From Thelonectria olida (taxonomy: Eukaryota > Ascomycota > Sordariomycetes > Hypocreales > Nectriaceae): a stretch of 64,000 nucleotides of DNA. Below the pieces are notes generated by a model that saw nothing but the letters and a program-made list of their open reading frames with translations, made no database searches and was not told the DNA's origin. Of the stretch, positions 32,781 to 43,158 are shown piece after piece. Each line of letters opens with the position of its first letter. Position 1 is the first letter of the stretch. Position numbers and translations under genes: made by a program. The stretch spans positions 186,001-250,000 of the forward strand of contig JAGPYM010000025.1 of NCBI GenBank assembly GCA_020736575.1, written 5' to 3'.

Positions 32781-33638
32781 ATGTCTCGACCCCCATCCGA
32801 TGTCCTCCAAGCCTTTGGCGTCACGACCGAGCCTGTCCCGATCGACGAGGGTCGAGGCCTGTGTTTCAGAGCAGGCGGCACAGTCCTGAAACCATCTGAC
32901 GACGATGAAGTGGCAGAGGGAATTGCACGGTTGACCGAATCACTCATCGCCTTGCAACCCACCGAGTACCGTCTATCAAAGCCTATAAAGCCGCGGGATC
33001 ACGACGGCTTTGTGTACAAGCAATGGACCGCCTGGACCTTTCTCGAAGGCGAAGCGGTGCCTGTAGGAAACTTCGACAAAATTCTCAAAGCCTGTCGTGC
33101 CTTGAACAGGGACTTGGCTACTCTACACAAAGAGCCGCCTGATTTCCTCAGGCGAATCACGAACCGATGGACAGAGGCAGACCTCGTAACATGGCACCGT
33201 AAAGACTTGGGTAGGGTTCGCAACGTGCACGGCAAAGTTCTGTATTGGATACGATCGCAGCTCGATGCGTTAACAATGATGATGAGGTTTTCAAACCATG
33301 AATTCACGGAACAGCTCATCCACGGAGACTTGACGGGGAATGTCCTCTTTGATGAACACAACCCCGTCCCCGGAATCATCGATTTGACTCTGTACTGGCG
33401 TCCTGCAGAGTACGCAGAAGCAATCGTCATCGCCGATGGGCTGATATGGCATGATCAAAGGCGCAGGCTTGTAGAGTTGTACGGGACAAGCTCGCGGCGC
33501 CTGTACTTGCTATGTCTCGCGCTGTATTGGCGTATTCTCACGTTTGCGATAGACACTGAGATGGAGTGGGTGGAGGAGGCTTTTGACCACGCGAACTTGC
33601 AAGGGGCAATTAACGTTCTCGAAGACTTTTTTCTTTAG
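32781..33638 (+). CDS. Aminoglycoside-phosphotransferase-like (APH fold) protein
   Basis: This is a single exon of 285 aa. The decisive motif is LIHGDLTGNVLFDEHNPVPGIIDLTLYW: HGDxxxxN is the catalytic loop of the APH/choline-kinase fold, and IIDLTLYW takes the place of the metal-binding 'IDW/DF' strand with the Asp kept. The N-terminus (GRGLCFRAGGTVLKP) aligns with the nucleotide-binding lobe. Small standalone APH-like proteins of this kind resemble the bacterial TIGR02569 family. Natural substrates in fungi are unknown, and the name does not imply drug resistance. There is no signal peptide, so it is likely cytosolic. Convergent with the DUF7053 gene. Confidence 0.8.
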   Translation: MSRPPSDVLQAFGVTTEPVPIDEGRGLCFRAGGTVLKPSDDDEVAEGIARLTESLIALQPTEYRLSKPIKPRDHDGFVYKQWTAWTFLEGEAVPVGNFDKILKACRALNRDLATLHKEPPDFLRRITNRWTEADLVTWHRKDLGRVRNVHGKVLYWIRSQLDALTMMMRFSNHEFTEQLIHGDLTGNVLFDEHNPVPGIIDLTLYWRPAEYAEAIVIADGLIWHDQRRRLVELYGTSSRRLYLLCLALYWRILTFAIDTEMEWVEEAFDHANLQGAINVLEDFFL

Positions 33639-33814
33639 GCGCACGCGGTTCTATGGACATCAGATGACTTGGTTTGGGATAACTTATGAGTATGATTTAT
33701 TTGTTCTTGAGCCCTTGTGCTCCCTTTTCTACTGTCAACGTCGGTAATTAATGTAGGTAGTTCCGTTATCGTTCAATTCTGATTAAACCCATGAATATTC
33801 GTACAAGCCTTGCT

Positions 33815-34378
33815 CTATAATCCCATCTTCAAATAACTCCGAACTCCCCCGTCCACGAGCCCTTGACAAATCAGTTGCAGGATCTGATGACTTCGCCATG
33901 TTACAAAAGGCATGATAAGTCTATTTCCTTCAATTATTAAGTCTCCACATAGCTCCCACTCGTCGCCGGCGTGGGTTGACGTGCTGCTGGATGTGGTGTC
34001 AGACGCGGGGGATGAACCATCCTGGCATCGGCGAACTGTCCACAGCGTCCAGCAAACAACCCCTGCCGAGACATCGCCGCGAGATCTGGCGCCGGTGGGG
34101 GTCAGTTGGAACGCAATAGGCCAGACGAGGTCCTTGGTAAGCCCGGGCGCCAGGTAGATGGTTTCTCGGACAGTAAAGGCGCGCTCAGATTCGTCCCAGG
34201 GACCAAAAAAGGGATCTTTGGCGATGTCGTCTGGGTTCGGCGAAACCTCGTCGAAGCCTGTGACGGACGGGTTCACCTGCAGCGTTGGGACGAGTGACTG
34301 GACATGCTGCAGTATGACCTTTGCGGGCACATGGCTAGGGATTGACGCGCTCGCAGTTGTGTCCCATCGAGACCGCAT
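33815..34378 (-). CDS. DUF7053-type fungal protein
   Basis: This is a single exon of 187 aa from the ATG at 34378 (MRSRWDTTASASIP); an ATG at 34405 would add nine residues. ASIPSHVPAKVILQHVQSL and LQVNPSVTGFDEV near the start, then a beta-rich stretch (RETIYLAPGLTKDLVWPIAFQ), then ELCGDLIIEGNRLIMPFV, match the architecture of the uncharacterised DUF7053 family in ascomycetes, which may have an SRPBCC-like lipid-binding fold. The terminal helix (ILQLICQGLVDG) fits too. There is no signal peptide or membrane segment, and the function is unknown. Confidence 0.65.
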   Translation of the reverse strand: MRSRWDTTASASIPSHVPAKVILQHVQSLVPTLQVNPSVTGFDEVSPNPDDIAKDPFFGPWDESERAFTVRETIYLAPGLTKDLVWPIAFQLTPTGARSRGDVSAGVVCWTLWTVRRCQDGSSPASDTTSSSTSTHAGDEWELCGDLIIEGNRLIMPFVTWRSHQILQLICQGLVDGGVRSYLKMGL

Positions 34379-35396
34379 GGCTAGCTGAACGTGTCTATCG
34401 ATCAATTAGCGGCGGTTTGTCATCGAGGCGCGTGATCAATGCTCGGTGCGCACCGAATGCCGCTGTCATTGATGACTGGCCGTGTGGCTTATGAATGGAT
34501 TATTGATGCGTGGTTTTTTGGACTTGCCGCGGTAGATGAACCTGGCTAGGGCGTGACTGACAGCGCCACTTGCTCGGTCAAGGTGCCAACGGTACGTCTG
34601 CTGTCGAGGAAAGGAGAGTGAGCAGCTTGCGGGCTTGGATTGCCTCAATATCTATTCACTTGTGCGTGTTCGATTGGAAGCTGCTGGAAACACTTCACTC
34701 AAGCTTCCCAAAGTTTAATTGATGGATCGACTGGCCGGGCACGTGACGGCATCTGAATCGACAGACATCCCTGTCCAAAGTCGAAGGCCGTCGCCTCAGA
34801 CGAAGACTGAGAAGCATCAAAGGAACAGCAGGAACTGAACCCGACTGGCGTTTGTCGCGTCCCGGGGCTCTTTGTGCATGGAAATAGACCACGGAACTGC
34901 CCGTGCATCGTTTGCCACGACTCAAACGGTTCGTATCGTACATTACTGAACATGGGGTGTTTGAGGGGACTCGGGAGACAGGGGCGACAGGCCTGCAATT
35001 GACTCCACGATTCATCCAATATCGTGCCTTGTCGAAACTCCAAATAGCCCAAGACAGGAGCGCAAAGATTTACAATGGAAGCAATATAGTGAGATGCCAC
35101 AGAGAACAAAGTACTTCACGTGGTCCACGGGTCGGCTGTGTCACTTGCAATGGCGCTTCATTGCGTTCGGCAGCTCTGAGGGACCACTTCCCGGCCCCGG
35201 CGCCTTTGCTTGAGCCCGGCTCCGGCTCTTCTCCCCCGCTCCCAGTCAGATGCCTGTTCCGCTGGGGGACCCGAGCCAGGTACCGGGGCGCCTGAGCGAG
35301 AGGCGTTTCTCTCCACAGTCCCAGACCGTCACAGTCACACATCTATTCTTCAATGCTCGACACCGTGTTTATTCTATCTTGATTACTTCTCATGTT
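34379..35396. other. Intergenic, about 1 kb
   Basis: Open frames here are mutually antisense and featureless. A GC-rich patch lies at about 35190-35290. No gene is supported. Confidence 0.5.
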
Positions 35397-36949
35397 TCAT
35401 CCAGATCCTCCCCCTTTCGGCAGAATCAGCCTACCTAACTTCACATTTGTTGCCTTGTAACCAGTAGCTGGGTCTTCTGGCGGCATTGTCAAAGAGACCG
35501 CTCCGCTCTGGGTTAAGAATGTATGTTGTGCCATCCACGATGTTAGGATTGGGGGACCGGCGCGAACACGAACCACGACAACAATTATCGAGAAGCACCC
35601 AAGGGCCGTAAAGATGCTCGCCATTGGCGTCGTTGTCCCTATCTCTCTCCACCCATACGCCTCCAGAAATGGATACTCGATTGGTTTTCTGGTGCCATTT
35701 GACGTGTCCTCGGGCCCGAATGGGCGAGAGTCCGCTGACAGGAAATCAAACGGGTTCGTATCATATCCGCTGATGAGTATCGCCATTGCGACGCGGACAG
35801 TGCTACCGATGCCCTCTCGAGTGCCGCCAGCCCAACTGGATATCATTGGGTGAATCCAGGCCCAATTACTTGGGTCATCTGGGCGCCAGGAGGCATTGGG
35901 ATTCCCAGCGAAGGTGTCATTCAGAGACAAGACCTCTCCAGCCTGTACATATTCACACGGTTTCTCGTCCCCGCTCCTCTCGACTTCTGCAACGGCAAAG
36001 CGCATCTTGTATGTAACACGTCGCTCCACAGGCAGCGCCTTTTCAAATCCTTCATCAAGCCAAGGTTTAATTCTCGCCCATTGCACCTGGACCTGGCCTT
36101 CGAATGGTACTCTATACTGTACACCAGCGCGTGATGATGGCCTGCTTTCATCGAACCAGGCATAGCCATATGAAATAGCTTCGGTCCAGTCAGGATCGTT
36201 CTGTTCCATGGTGAAGACACCTCCATCCTCCGTCATTTTGGCCACTAAAACAATCTCGCGTGTGAAGAGAGTTGCCGAGCTCCCTGGCTTTAGCTCATTG
36301 GACGAACAACTCATGTCGCCGGTCATGATAATAGTAGCGGGTGGCCCGGCGGAGTCTCCATCTGCATGCAAGAAGGCTCGACTTGAGCGAAAGTCCGGAT
36401 TATCAGTAAGCCATGAGTAGACATTATGTACTCCAGCAGAGGAAAAGGAGCTTGGCACGAGGACGAACGATTCACTCTTGATGGTGCCTCTATATATAAG
36501 TTCAGGCCTGATGATGGCAAACTTGTCGCCGATGGAGGTAGGGATAGAAGCCACGGTGGTGAAGTAACACAAGGTGATAACCTGGTAAAGCCTCAGCGGC
36601 CGTAGAGAACAGGGGCTCGTGGCTGCGAGTTCAAGTATGGCCCGTACTCGAGCCCGTCACTGCACTGCGCTCTACGGCTGCACCACCAGTCGAAGAGATG
36701 GACGTAGGTCTATCCGAAGCCGTAGGATAATAGCCCAAAACCAACGCCGAGAATGGCGAGCCAGGACTGCACGCGCAAGTTTGATCCGTAGCGGAAAGGC
36801 TTTTGGTGTTCATGGAACAATGATTGGCCTTTGACGGGGGCTGGACCAAGGTGGGCATTGAGGCCAGTCAAGATAAACAAAAGCCCGCCGAAGAAGAGGG
36901 CAGCGAGGGAGGGAATGCCGACTCGCTGTAGACGCGTCAGAAATGCCAT
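35397..36949 (-). pseudogene. Disrupted gene for a fungal membrane protein
   Basis: Three pieces appear to belong to one minus-strand gene. The 5' piece (36949-36713) encodes a TM segment (IPSLAALFFGGLLFILTGL) and a second hydrophobic stretch (WLAILGVGFGLLSYGFG), ending at TAG (36712-36710). Reading straight on gives coding-like sequence (YVHLFDWWCSRRAQ, GLEYGPYLNSQPRAPVLYG) to a TGA at 36595-36593. In another frame, LRLYQVITLCYFTTVASIPT leads into a 390-residue open frame with a luminal/extracellular Trp-rich region and a final TM helix (MASIFTALGCFSIIVVVVRV), ending at 35397. No good GT-AG intron removes the TAG or repairs the shift. The layout resembles an uncharacterised two-to-three-TM fungal family. 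The gene is probably decaying, but a mis-sequenced functional gene is possible. Confidence 0.55.
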
Positions 36950-37225
36950 TTTCTTCGTGGCACTCTCTGCTTTGAGGAAGTTGCTTGCATTGGGCCTGGC
37001 TCCTACTTAAGACATCGACCTCTGCAAACGCGTCAAGACGAGCTGAAGTGCAGCTGGAAACAATAGAACTAAATCTGAGGCTAACACGTTCGAGACCATT
37101 TCCCCTGCGCCACGGCATCTGGAATGCTAGGTAAACAGTCCGAACGCATGCTTTCCAGTGTTACGAGAGCGGGAAGTTCTCCACTGGCTTCCTCTCCCTT
37201 GCACAAGTGACCTCTTGCTCTTTTA

Positions 37226-38077
37226 TTATTGGCTGATATCGCGATCCGCCTCAACGCGTGGCTTGCCAGCGTCCACCGCCACCAGATCAGACTCAAAATC
37301 AGAGACAATTCTTCCCCCGTCCACCGCAAGCACCTGCCCAGTGACATAATCCGACGCAGGGGCCGCAAAGAAGAGAAGCGCGCCTTCAAGGTCTGACGTC
37401 TCAGCGAATCTCCCAATCGGGATCCGCTTCAAAAAAGCTCCTCCATTCTTCTCGAGGTTGTTTCTGGTCAACTCAGTCATGGTGTACCCGGGGGCAATGG
37501 CGTTCACATTGATTCCTTGGCCAGAGAACTCTGTCGAGAATGATTTTGTGAGGGCGTTGATGCCGTGTTTTGCTGCTGTGTACGCAACCGTATTCTTGCT
37601 GGCCAAAAAGCCCCCGACCGAGGACGTATTAATTATCTTCCCCTTGGCGCCGCGCCGCACCACGTCGCGAGCGAAGGCCTGCCCGAGAACAAAACCAGCC
37701 GACAGGTTGACTTGCATGATATCGTACCATTTATCCTCAGAATAGTCTAGAATGGGCTCGCGATGGGCAATGCCAGCGTTGTTGACGAAGATGTCGATGA
37801 CGATGCCGGCCTGAGAAACTTGGGGAAACAGCTGGCGGACTTGGTCCCGGTCCAGGAGGTCAACTCTGAAGATGTAGGCTTTGACACCAATGGCTCGGAT
37901 CTCGGCGACTGCTTCCTCGCTTTCCGAAGGGTGCAAAACAAAGACAATGTCTGCTCCTGCATTCGCCAGCGCGCGGGCGTATGCAAAGCCAACGCCTCGA
38001 CCAGCACCCGTGATGAGCGCCGTCTTCCCCGAAAGCGAGAAGAGGCGTTGGAAGTAATCGACCTTAGAGGTAGGCAT
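37226..38077 (-). CDS. SDR oxidoreductase, KduD-like classical type
   Basis: This is a single exon of 283 aa. LITGAGRGVGFAYARAL is the cofactor loop (TGxxxGxG) and IFVNNAGIAHREP the NNAG motif. IINTSSVGG carries the catalytic Ser, and YTAAKHGINAL the Tyr/Lys pair. The C-terminal ASDYVTGQVLAVDGG is characteristic of classical SDRs. The arrangement resembles 2-deoxy-D-gluconate 3-dehydrogenase/KduD and related sugar-acid or polyol dehydrogenases, but substrate choice cannot be read from sequence. VLHPSES after the second strand lacks the acidic residue typical of NAD-only enzymes, so NADP(H) is possible. It is not related to the intron-containing SDR pair elsewhere in the window. Confidence 0.9.
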   Translation of the reverse strand: MPTSKVDYFQRLFSLSGKTALITGAGRGVGFAYARALANAGADIVFVLHPSESEEAVAEIRAIGVKAYIFRVDLLDRDQVRQLFPQVSQAGIVIDIFVNNAGIAHREPILDYSEDKWYDIMQVNLSAGFVLGQAFARDVVRRGAKGKIINTSSVGGFLASKNTVAYTAAKHGINALTKSFSTEFSGQGINVNAIAPGYTMTELTRNNLEKNGGAFLKRIPIGRFAETSDLEGALLFFAAPASDYVTGQVLAVDGGRIVSDFESDLVAVDAGKPRVEADRDISQ

Positions 38078-40009
38078 AATTATTGAGATTTCATCCAGTT
38101 GGTAGACGAGGAAATGAATTGGATGTGGCGTGAGGACTGCGGGGGGCTCCTTTTGTCGTTGGGGTCAGATGTGAGAGGTCGGCCGGAGCTCCGGGTGCTC
38201 AACAGTTGGGCCGGACCTGAATAAACCTATTTGCGTAATCAAGCAAGCAAAATCATTGACGGAATTCGTTCTAAGTCTTCTTTTCATTTTTCATTTTTTC
38301 TTCTTCTCTTCTACGCCAGTTCTGGTTAAGAAATGAAGTCCGGCCATTTCTTTTAAGAACGGACCTCCGTGCCCTCTCTAAGCCCTCCCGGTCGATGAAT
38401 CGGCGCTCCGGGATCGGTCTTGCAACACGGGAGAAATGGCCGGGTTATATTGGAAACCCTTTTGCGGCCGGGGGACTAGTTCTTTGTAATCATGTCTCCC
38501 CTTGTCCGCATGTCGGGTAATTCCCAAGGACGACGCAACCCTGAATCATGCGGGTTCCAACGTGTCCTCGCGTACCATCGCCTTTGTGCCAGAAAACTGG
38601 TTGCACTCATGAAATACGCTTGAAGCACGACTGAAGCGTATGTCAATTCATCAGCTCTCAACATGGGGTATTGGCAGAGAAAGGTCTTTGATCATTGCAA
38701 ACGTCTTGGCTTCATGGTGAGGGAAACTTCTTAACTATTGATAACTCATAAGACTCTGTAAGACACAGGAGCTAGATATCTACTGATGGATAGAGAAACT
38801 TTTCAAATGTCCAACTTGAGAGGAGATTGGGATACCACCCAAACTTTGAACTCTTGTTCAAGAGTTGTGATCTCCAATCTGTGATACTGACTGCCAACTC
38901 AAGACGTAACAGCCCTAAAAGGGTGCCAAGGCCCGTTTCAAGCCAGCCATCGGTTTAAATAACTAAATTGGCCCAGTTCTTTTGTCAGTGCGGCTTCCTG
39001 CAAGCCTTTTCCGTTCTAGCTCTGGTTGGTGATGGCTTCCTTGGCGCGGATGAAATACCGGCCGGCTTATTGCTGCAGGTTAAATTAGTATTCCCAGCAG
39101 CTTCAGATTGAGTCAGTTTCATCCACAAACTGCAATTGCCGAAGGTTGATCCTAATAGACGAGGCATCTTCGGGATCTGCAGTCAGCTCAGAGATCGGAG
39201 GTAAAGATACCGGACGTTCAACTGCCATCGGTCCTAATGGGCCATCCATCTCTCCATCTCTTCAGCAGAACGTGAATGGCACGACATTCTTCCGAAAGCC
39301 CAATGGTTTCTTCTGTGACAAAGAAAGCTAATTTTTCGCCCCAAACCATGATTAAGGTGTCGTTAAAACCCATGCATCGCCTTACTGGTGTCCTACTGCG
39401 CGTTTAGGCTCACTGCTTGCATCAGGGACCCAAAGGCCTTGGCCAAGTTCGCGATGTTAGGCATGGTAACCCCCTGACCGAGAGAGCGGTCTGAACAAGC
39501 TTATTATCAGGGAATTAGCCGTCGGCGAGCTAGCAGGGTCACTCGATACGGCGCATACGATCAGTACGAAGTAATCCTCTGCTTTGGTTTGGATCCTAAG
39601 CTGGGCTAATGTGACGCTAGATCGCCATTCCGAGCCAATCAATCCTAAGCAGAGGCCCGAAATACCTAAAAGATGGCCCGAAATGTCATAAGCATAAACT
39701 GACAGAAGCTGTGCATATGCACGAGGTGCTCAGACGGATCCAGTTGCAATCAAACCTGAAGCAGTAATGTCCAGTCTTACCCAGACAAGGAATGGTCTCA
39801 TGTCAACGAGGCAGATTTTTGCTTCTCGTGCAGATGGGTAAAGATATGGTCTGTTTTCAAATCATTTAAGATGTCCAATACTCCCTTCAGAACACTGACA
39901 GACTGTGAATCATTAGTTTTGCTTCTCACGTCTACGTCCATCCGCCGAGCTGCGACCACTTCGACAAACACTTCTCTTTCCAACTCCCGTCACTCATTTA
40001 TACTACATC
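38078..40009. other. Intergenic, about 1.9 kb, divergent promoter region
   Basis: This separates two divergent genes. It contains a T/C-rich tract (38276-38316). Nothing coding was recognised. Confidence 0.55.
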
Positions 40010-40672
40010 ATGAACCTCTTCCTCCTTCTTCTCACCCTCTCTGGGACCAGTCTTGCAACCCTCACTGGCTTTAGTGGACAAAAGGGTATCCAACAGAGTG
40101 ATTTTGCAGGTATCAGCAGCAAACCGTTATCGTTGAGTGTTACCTGCTCCTCTCTCGAAACATCATGCGACGGATATTGCATCCCAAGCGGAGGAAAATG
40201 CTGCTCCTACGGCGACGGCTCATACTGCGAGACGGGAAACTACTGTACAAACGGGGGATGTTGCGACAATGGCGAGATCTGCACAGGGGACGCGACCGGT
40301 TGCGACAATGATCGAGAGCTTTGTGGCAGTCATTGCATTCCTAAAGGGTCTGTTTGCTGCAACAACGGCTCTTATTGCGACAGCGGCGAAACGTGCACCA
40401 GCGACGGCTTCTGTTCCAAGGGCAGCGACAACAGCAGCGACAACAAGAGCGACAGCAGCAGTGACAGCGCAACCGACACATCTGTTCCACAGCCGACCAG
40501 CACGAACGGCAGTGATGGTAATACACTTTGCGCTCGGAAAAGCCGCGGTGGCAGTTCTGACGATACCACCGATGGGGGGGTGGACGGCAACTGCGACAAT
40601 GATGGCGCCGGCTCTGCGCTTGCTCCGAACATGGCGGGCATGCTTCTGGCTATTTTCATGCTAATGTGGTGA
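40010..40672 (+). CDS. Cys-rich, probably GPI-anchored secreted protein
   Basis: This is a single exon of 220 aa. It has a signal peptide (MNLFLLLLTLSGTSLA), a compact Cys-rich region (residues about 46-135, about 20 Cys), a Ser/Asp/Asn-rich linker (DNSSDNKSDSSSDSATD) that is likely glycosylated, and a C-terminal hydrophobic tail (APNMAGMLLAIFMLMW) after a small-residue site, the pattern of a GPI anchor signal. The Cys region contains a duplication: CDGYCIPSGGKCCSYGDGSYC...C and CGSHCIPKGSVCCNNGSYC...C. The spacing recalls small disulfide-knotted modules. The protein should sit on the wall or plasma membrane; its role is unknown, with adhesion or protection as guesses. Confidence 0.85.
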   Translation: MNLFLLLLTLSGTSLATLTGFSGQKGIQQSDFAGISSKPLSLSVTCSSLETSCDGYCIPSGGKCCSYGDGSYCETGNYCTNGGCCDNGEICTGDATGCDNDRELCGSHCIPKGSVCCNNGSYCDSGETCTSDGFCSKGSDNSSDNKSDSSSDSATDTSVPQPTSTNGSDGNTLCARKSRGGSSDDTTDGGVDGNCDNDGAGSALAPNMAGMLLAIFMLMW

Positions 40673-40836
40673 TTCTTCTGCGGACACTCTTCTGCGGGAT
40701 CAATCTGCTGGATGCAATAGAGATCTTTATACAACATGGATGCAGCGAAATCGGGGCTGATGCAATGGGCTTGTGTTGTAGTAGACTTGATGTACGTTAC
40801 TTAATAGTGAGATGAAATTACGCTCCTTGTTCTCTC

Positions 40837-41758
40837 TCATTGTTCTATATACACATTCGACCCAATCTCGCCGAAAGTTTCAATTTGATGTCTGATGTCT
40901 TCGGCCACTCTGTCCATAAGGAGGCACATGTCTCGACCCAGGTGGATGACTTTCTCATTCTCCTTCCCCTGACCCACTCCCTCACCAGTTGCCACCTCGA
41001 AAATGACTCGAGCGGCCTTGCGATGATCTCCGTCCGGCTTAAAGTTACTACCCAGCAAGCTTCGTGCGGTTTTGTCCGTCATTCCACCAATGTAGTCATC
41101 TGGGAAGGGAACAGACGATAAGCTCAAGGCATTTGTAAAGTTGGTGTCAAAGCCGCCCAGCTGAACGGTAAGGGTTCGGATGTTGAATGGGGCGACTTCT
41201 CGAGACATGACCCTTGTGAGGCCTGCTGAGGGTTAGCAAAAGAAGTGGTTTCCGTCCATTCACTTGCTTACCGTCCATTGCGGCCTTGCTTGCAGCGTAG
41301 ATGCCCATGCTCTCTCGCCCGCTTACACCAGCTCCAGATCCAATGTTGAGAATGAGGCCCCATTTGCGCAGTCGCATGTGCGGTAACACGGCCCGAATAA
41401 GTCGATACGGGCCAAAAAAGACTGTTTCCATCTGACGCCGGGCTTCGTCTTCTGTGAAGCTCTCGGCCGGGCCATGAATGGACCAGCCGGCATTGTTCAC
41501 CAGGATGTCAATAGAGACTCCCTCAGCCTCGAGCTTCTCAATAACCGAACCACCTTGGGGATCATCAACATCTAAGGGAAGCCAGCGACCGCCGTTGCTC
41601 TCGATTTCACCAACCAGCTCAGGAACCCTTTGCGGATTACGAGACGTTGCCACGACATAGTGGCCGCTCGCTTGTGCTAGTCGCGCCAGTTCGAGGCCAA
41701 ACCCAGACGAAGCGCCGGTGATGAACCAAGTCAAGTTGGGAGTATTCCAGGAGGACAT
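40837..41758 (-). CDS. SDR oxidoreductase, same subfamily as the 9-kb SDR
   Basis: The exons are 41758-41272 and 41222-40837 (49-nt intron), giving 290 aa. LTWFITGASSGFGLELARLA is the cofactor loop, ILVNNAGWS the NNAG motif, LNIGSGAG supplies the Ser, and YAASK the Tyr/Lys pair. A basic residue after strand 2 (TSRNPQ) suggests NADP(H). The intron splits the Gly codon after AMDG, the same spot and phase as intron 2 of the SDR at 9063. Both start with a WFITG-type motif, so an old duplication is likely. The C-terminal half (RTLTVQLGGFDTNF, then GDHRKAARVIFEVATGEG) is the usual substrate-lid region of this subfamily. Confidence 0.92.
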
Positions 41759-43158
41759 GGTAATGGTTTCTTTAGAAAATTGATGATATTTAAGCCAAAA
41801 CTACTTGCTTTGCACCTTTCTGGGCTCTTTATAGTCATCATCTCGACCAGAACTCGGGGCTAATGGATCTTATGTCCGACCACAAGCTTAGCTCCGGAGG
41901 CGAGCTCTATCACTAAGTGCCATTCTAATGGATGGTTTGCGTCCGTACAGGCCTTGTACTTTCAAGACTTAGGTCCGTCAAGGGTCGTCACCAGGAAGAC
42001 TTGATAAAGAATGAGTGAGTGGGACCTTGACTTTATCAGTCAACCAGTTAGTCCAACCGAGGCATTTGGGTTGGATATTTCAGAGGTTAGAAGAATCGAA
42101 CCGGTCAACCCGTGTGTCACATTATGAGGTCAATGCTATGCCCCAATTTAGTTTTAGATATCCATTCGTTAATAACAGAGCATTAAGGATCGTTAGGCTC
42201 TTTAGGCTGCAGCTCTGCATCGTCTACTCTTCCCTACCGACGGAGTCTCCGATCCGTTCCCCCCCTAAGAAGCCCTCATCTGCGAGTTTCCGGCTATTCT
42301 AGCCGTTCAGTCAACTGCCTTTTAACTGAAAGCCTCGTCTCAATTAATACTGCGCCCGATCACGTTAATTGCATGGTCTTGGGGTCTCAAGCACCTCCTT
42401 GCGGCGTCTGGATGCTCCCGCCTCTGCATTGCGGCTCAGTTCATCAGGCTCCAGCAAACTTGATCCAACAGTGACACGTGGATCACTTCAATTAACTCGA
42501 ACCGCCAGGAAACGCAGTCACAGTGACAGCCGAGGCTATGAGAGTGGCACCGGCGACTCTCCAACTCTGAGACTGTTGACAAAATCGTCGGTCAATGAGA
42601 GCAAATCAAGACTTCAGACAACGTAATATTCTCCAATAAGTTTCCAAAGCGCTACTTACAAAACGCAACGAAAGCCAGGCGTCTAAGCTCTTTAATATAT
42701 TTCAATATCTTACTTCTCTTCTTAACTGGGCCATAAAAAGGTTCCTCTGTTTTATATACTTTCCTTGGTTATAGAACTAGTTATACGGCCAGTTCAACCT
42801 GAGAAATGCCCATTAGCTCCGGCAATTAGGCCGTTTCTCGTGGAATAAACGCGTCAATATTACAAGCTAGGTTGCTAGGGTAACAGTCAGTAGAGTAACG
42901 CGTTTATCTCAGCAGCGCGTTTAAGCCGTGGAGCGCGTTTTAAGTGGTTGGTCTGGTGAAAACAACTCCACCAGAGTTCGCACGGCCTTGCCCCTATTTT
43001 TGGGGCTCTTTTAATTTTACGAAATACTTTAACGGAGCTCCCCTATTTTAGAAAGGTGGCCGAATTTTTCTGTAACTGAGGTTGCCTTGTCCAGTCTCCA
43101 CGATCTTTGTTTTGGTTCGCAAGTGCTCCGCATCACGATTCAACGCACCGAACGGTAC
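41759..43158. other. Intergenic, AT-rich in its right half
   Basis: 42630-43080 is A/T rich with runs such as TTAATATATTTC and looks like worn-out repeat sequence, although no terminal repeats or protein fragments were found. It contains the GCGCGTTT/ACGCGT cluster at 42849-42944, upstream of the divergent kinase gene. Confidence 0.5.
42849..42944 (+). promoter_or_regulatory. Cluster of ACGCGT and AGCGCGTTTAAG motifs
   Basis: ACGCGT occurs at 42849-42854 and 42898-42903. AGCGCGTTTAAG (42914-42925) and AGCGCGTTTTAAG (42932-42944) are near-direct repeats. ACGCGT is the core of the MluI cell-cycle box bound by MBF (APSES proteins) in fungi. The cluster is 215-310 nt before the kinase ATG. Function is inferred only from the motif. 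Confidence 0.4.

Noticed and set aside
35190..35290. GC-rich inverted repeat as a hairpin or terminator
   Set aside because: The arms do not match over enough bases to support a defined structure.
40137..40664. 175-codon alternative plus frame in the Cys-rich gene
   Set aside because: The other frame has the signal peptide, paired Cys and GPI tail; this one is an Ala/Thr-rich shadow.
42630..43080. AT-rich tract as a RIP-mutated transposon
   Set aside because: Base composition is suggestive, but I found no terminal repeats, transposase remnant or duplicate copy in the window.
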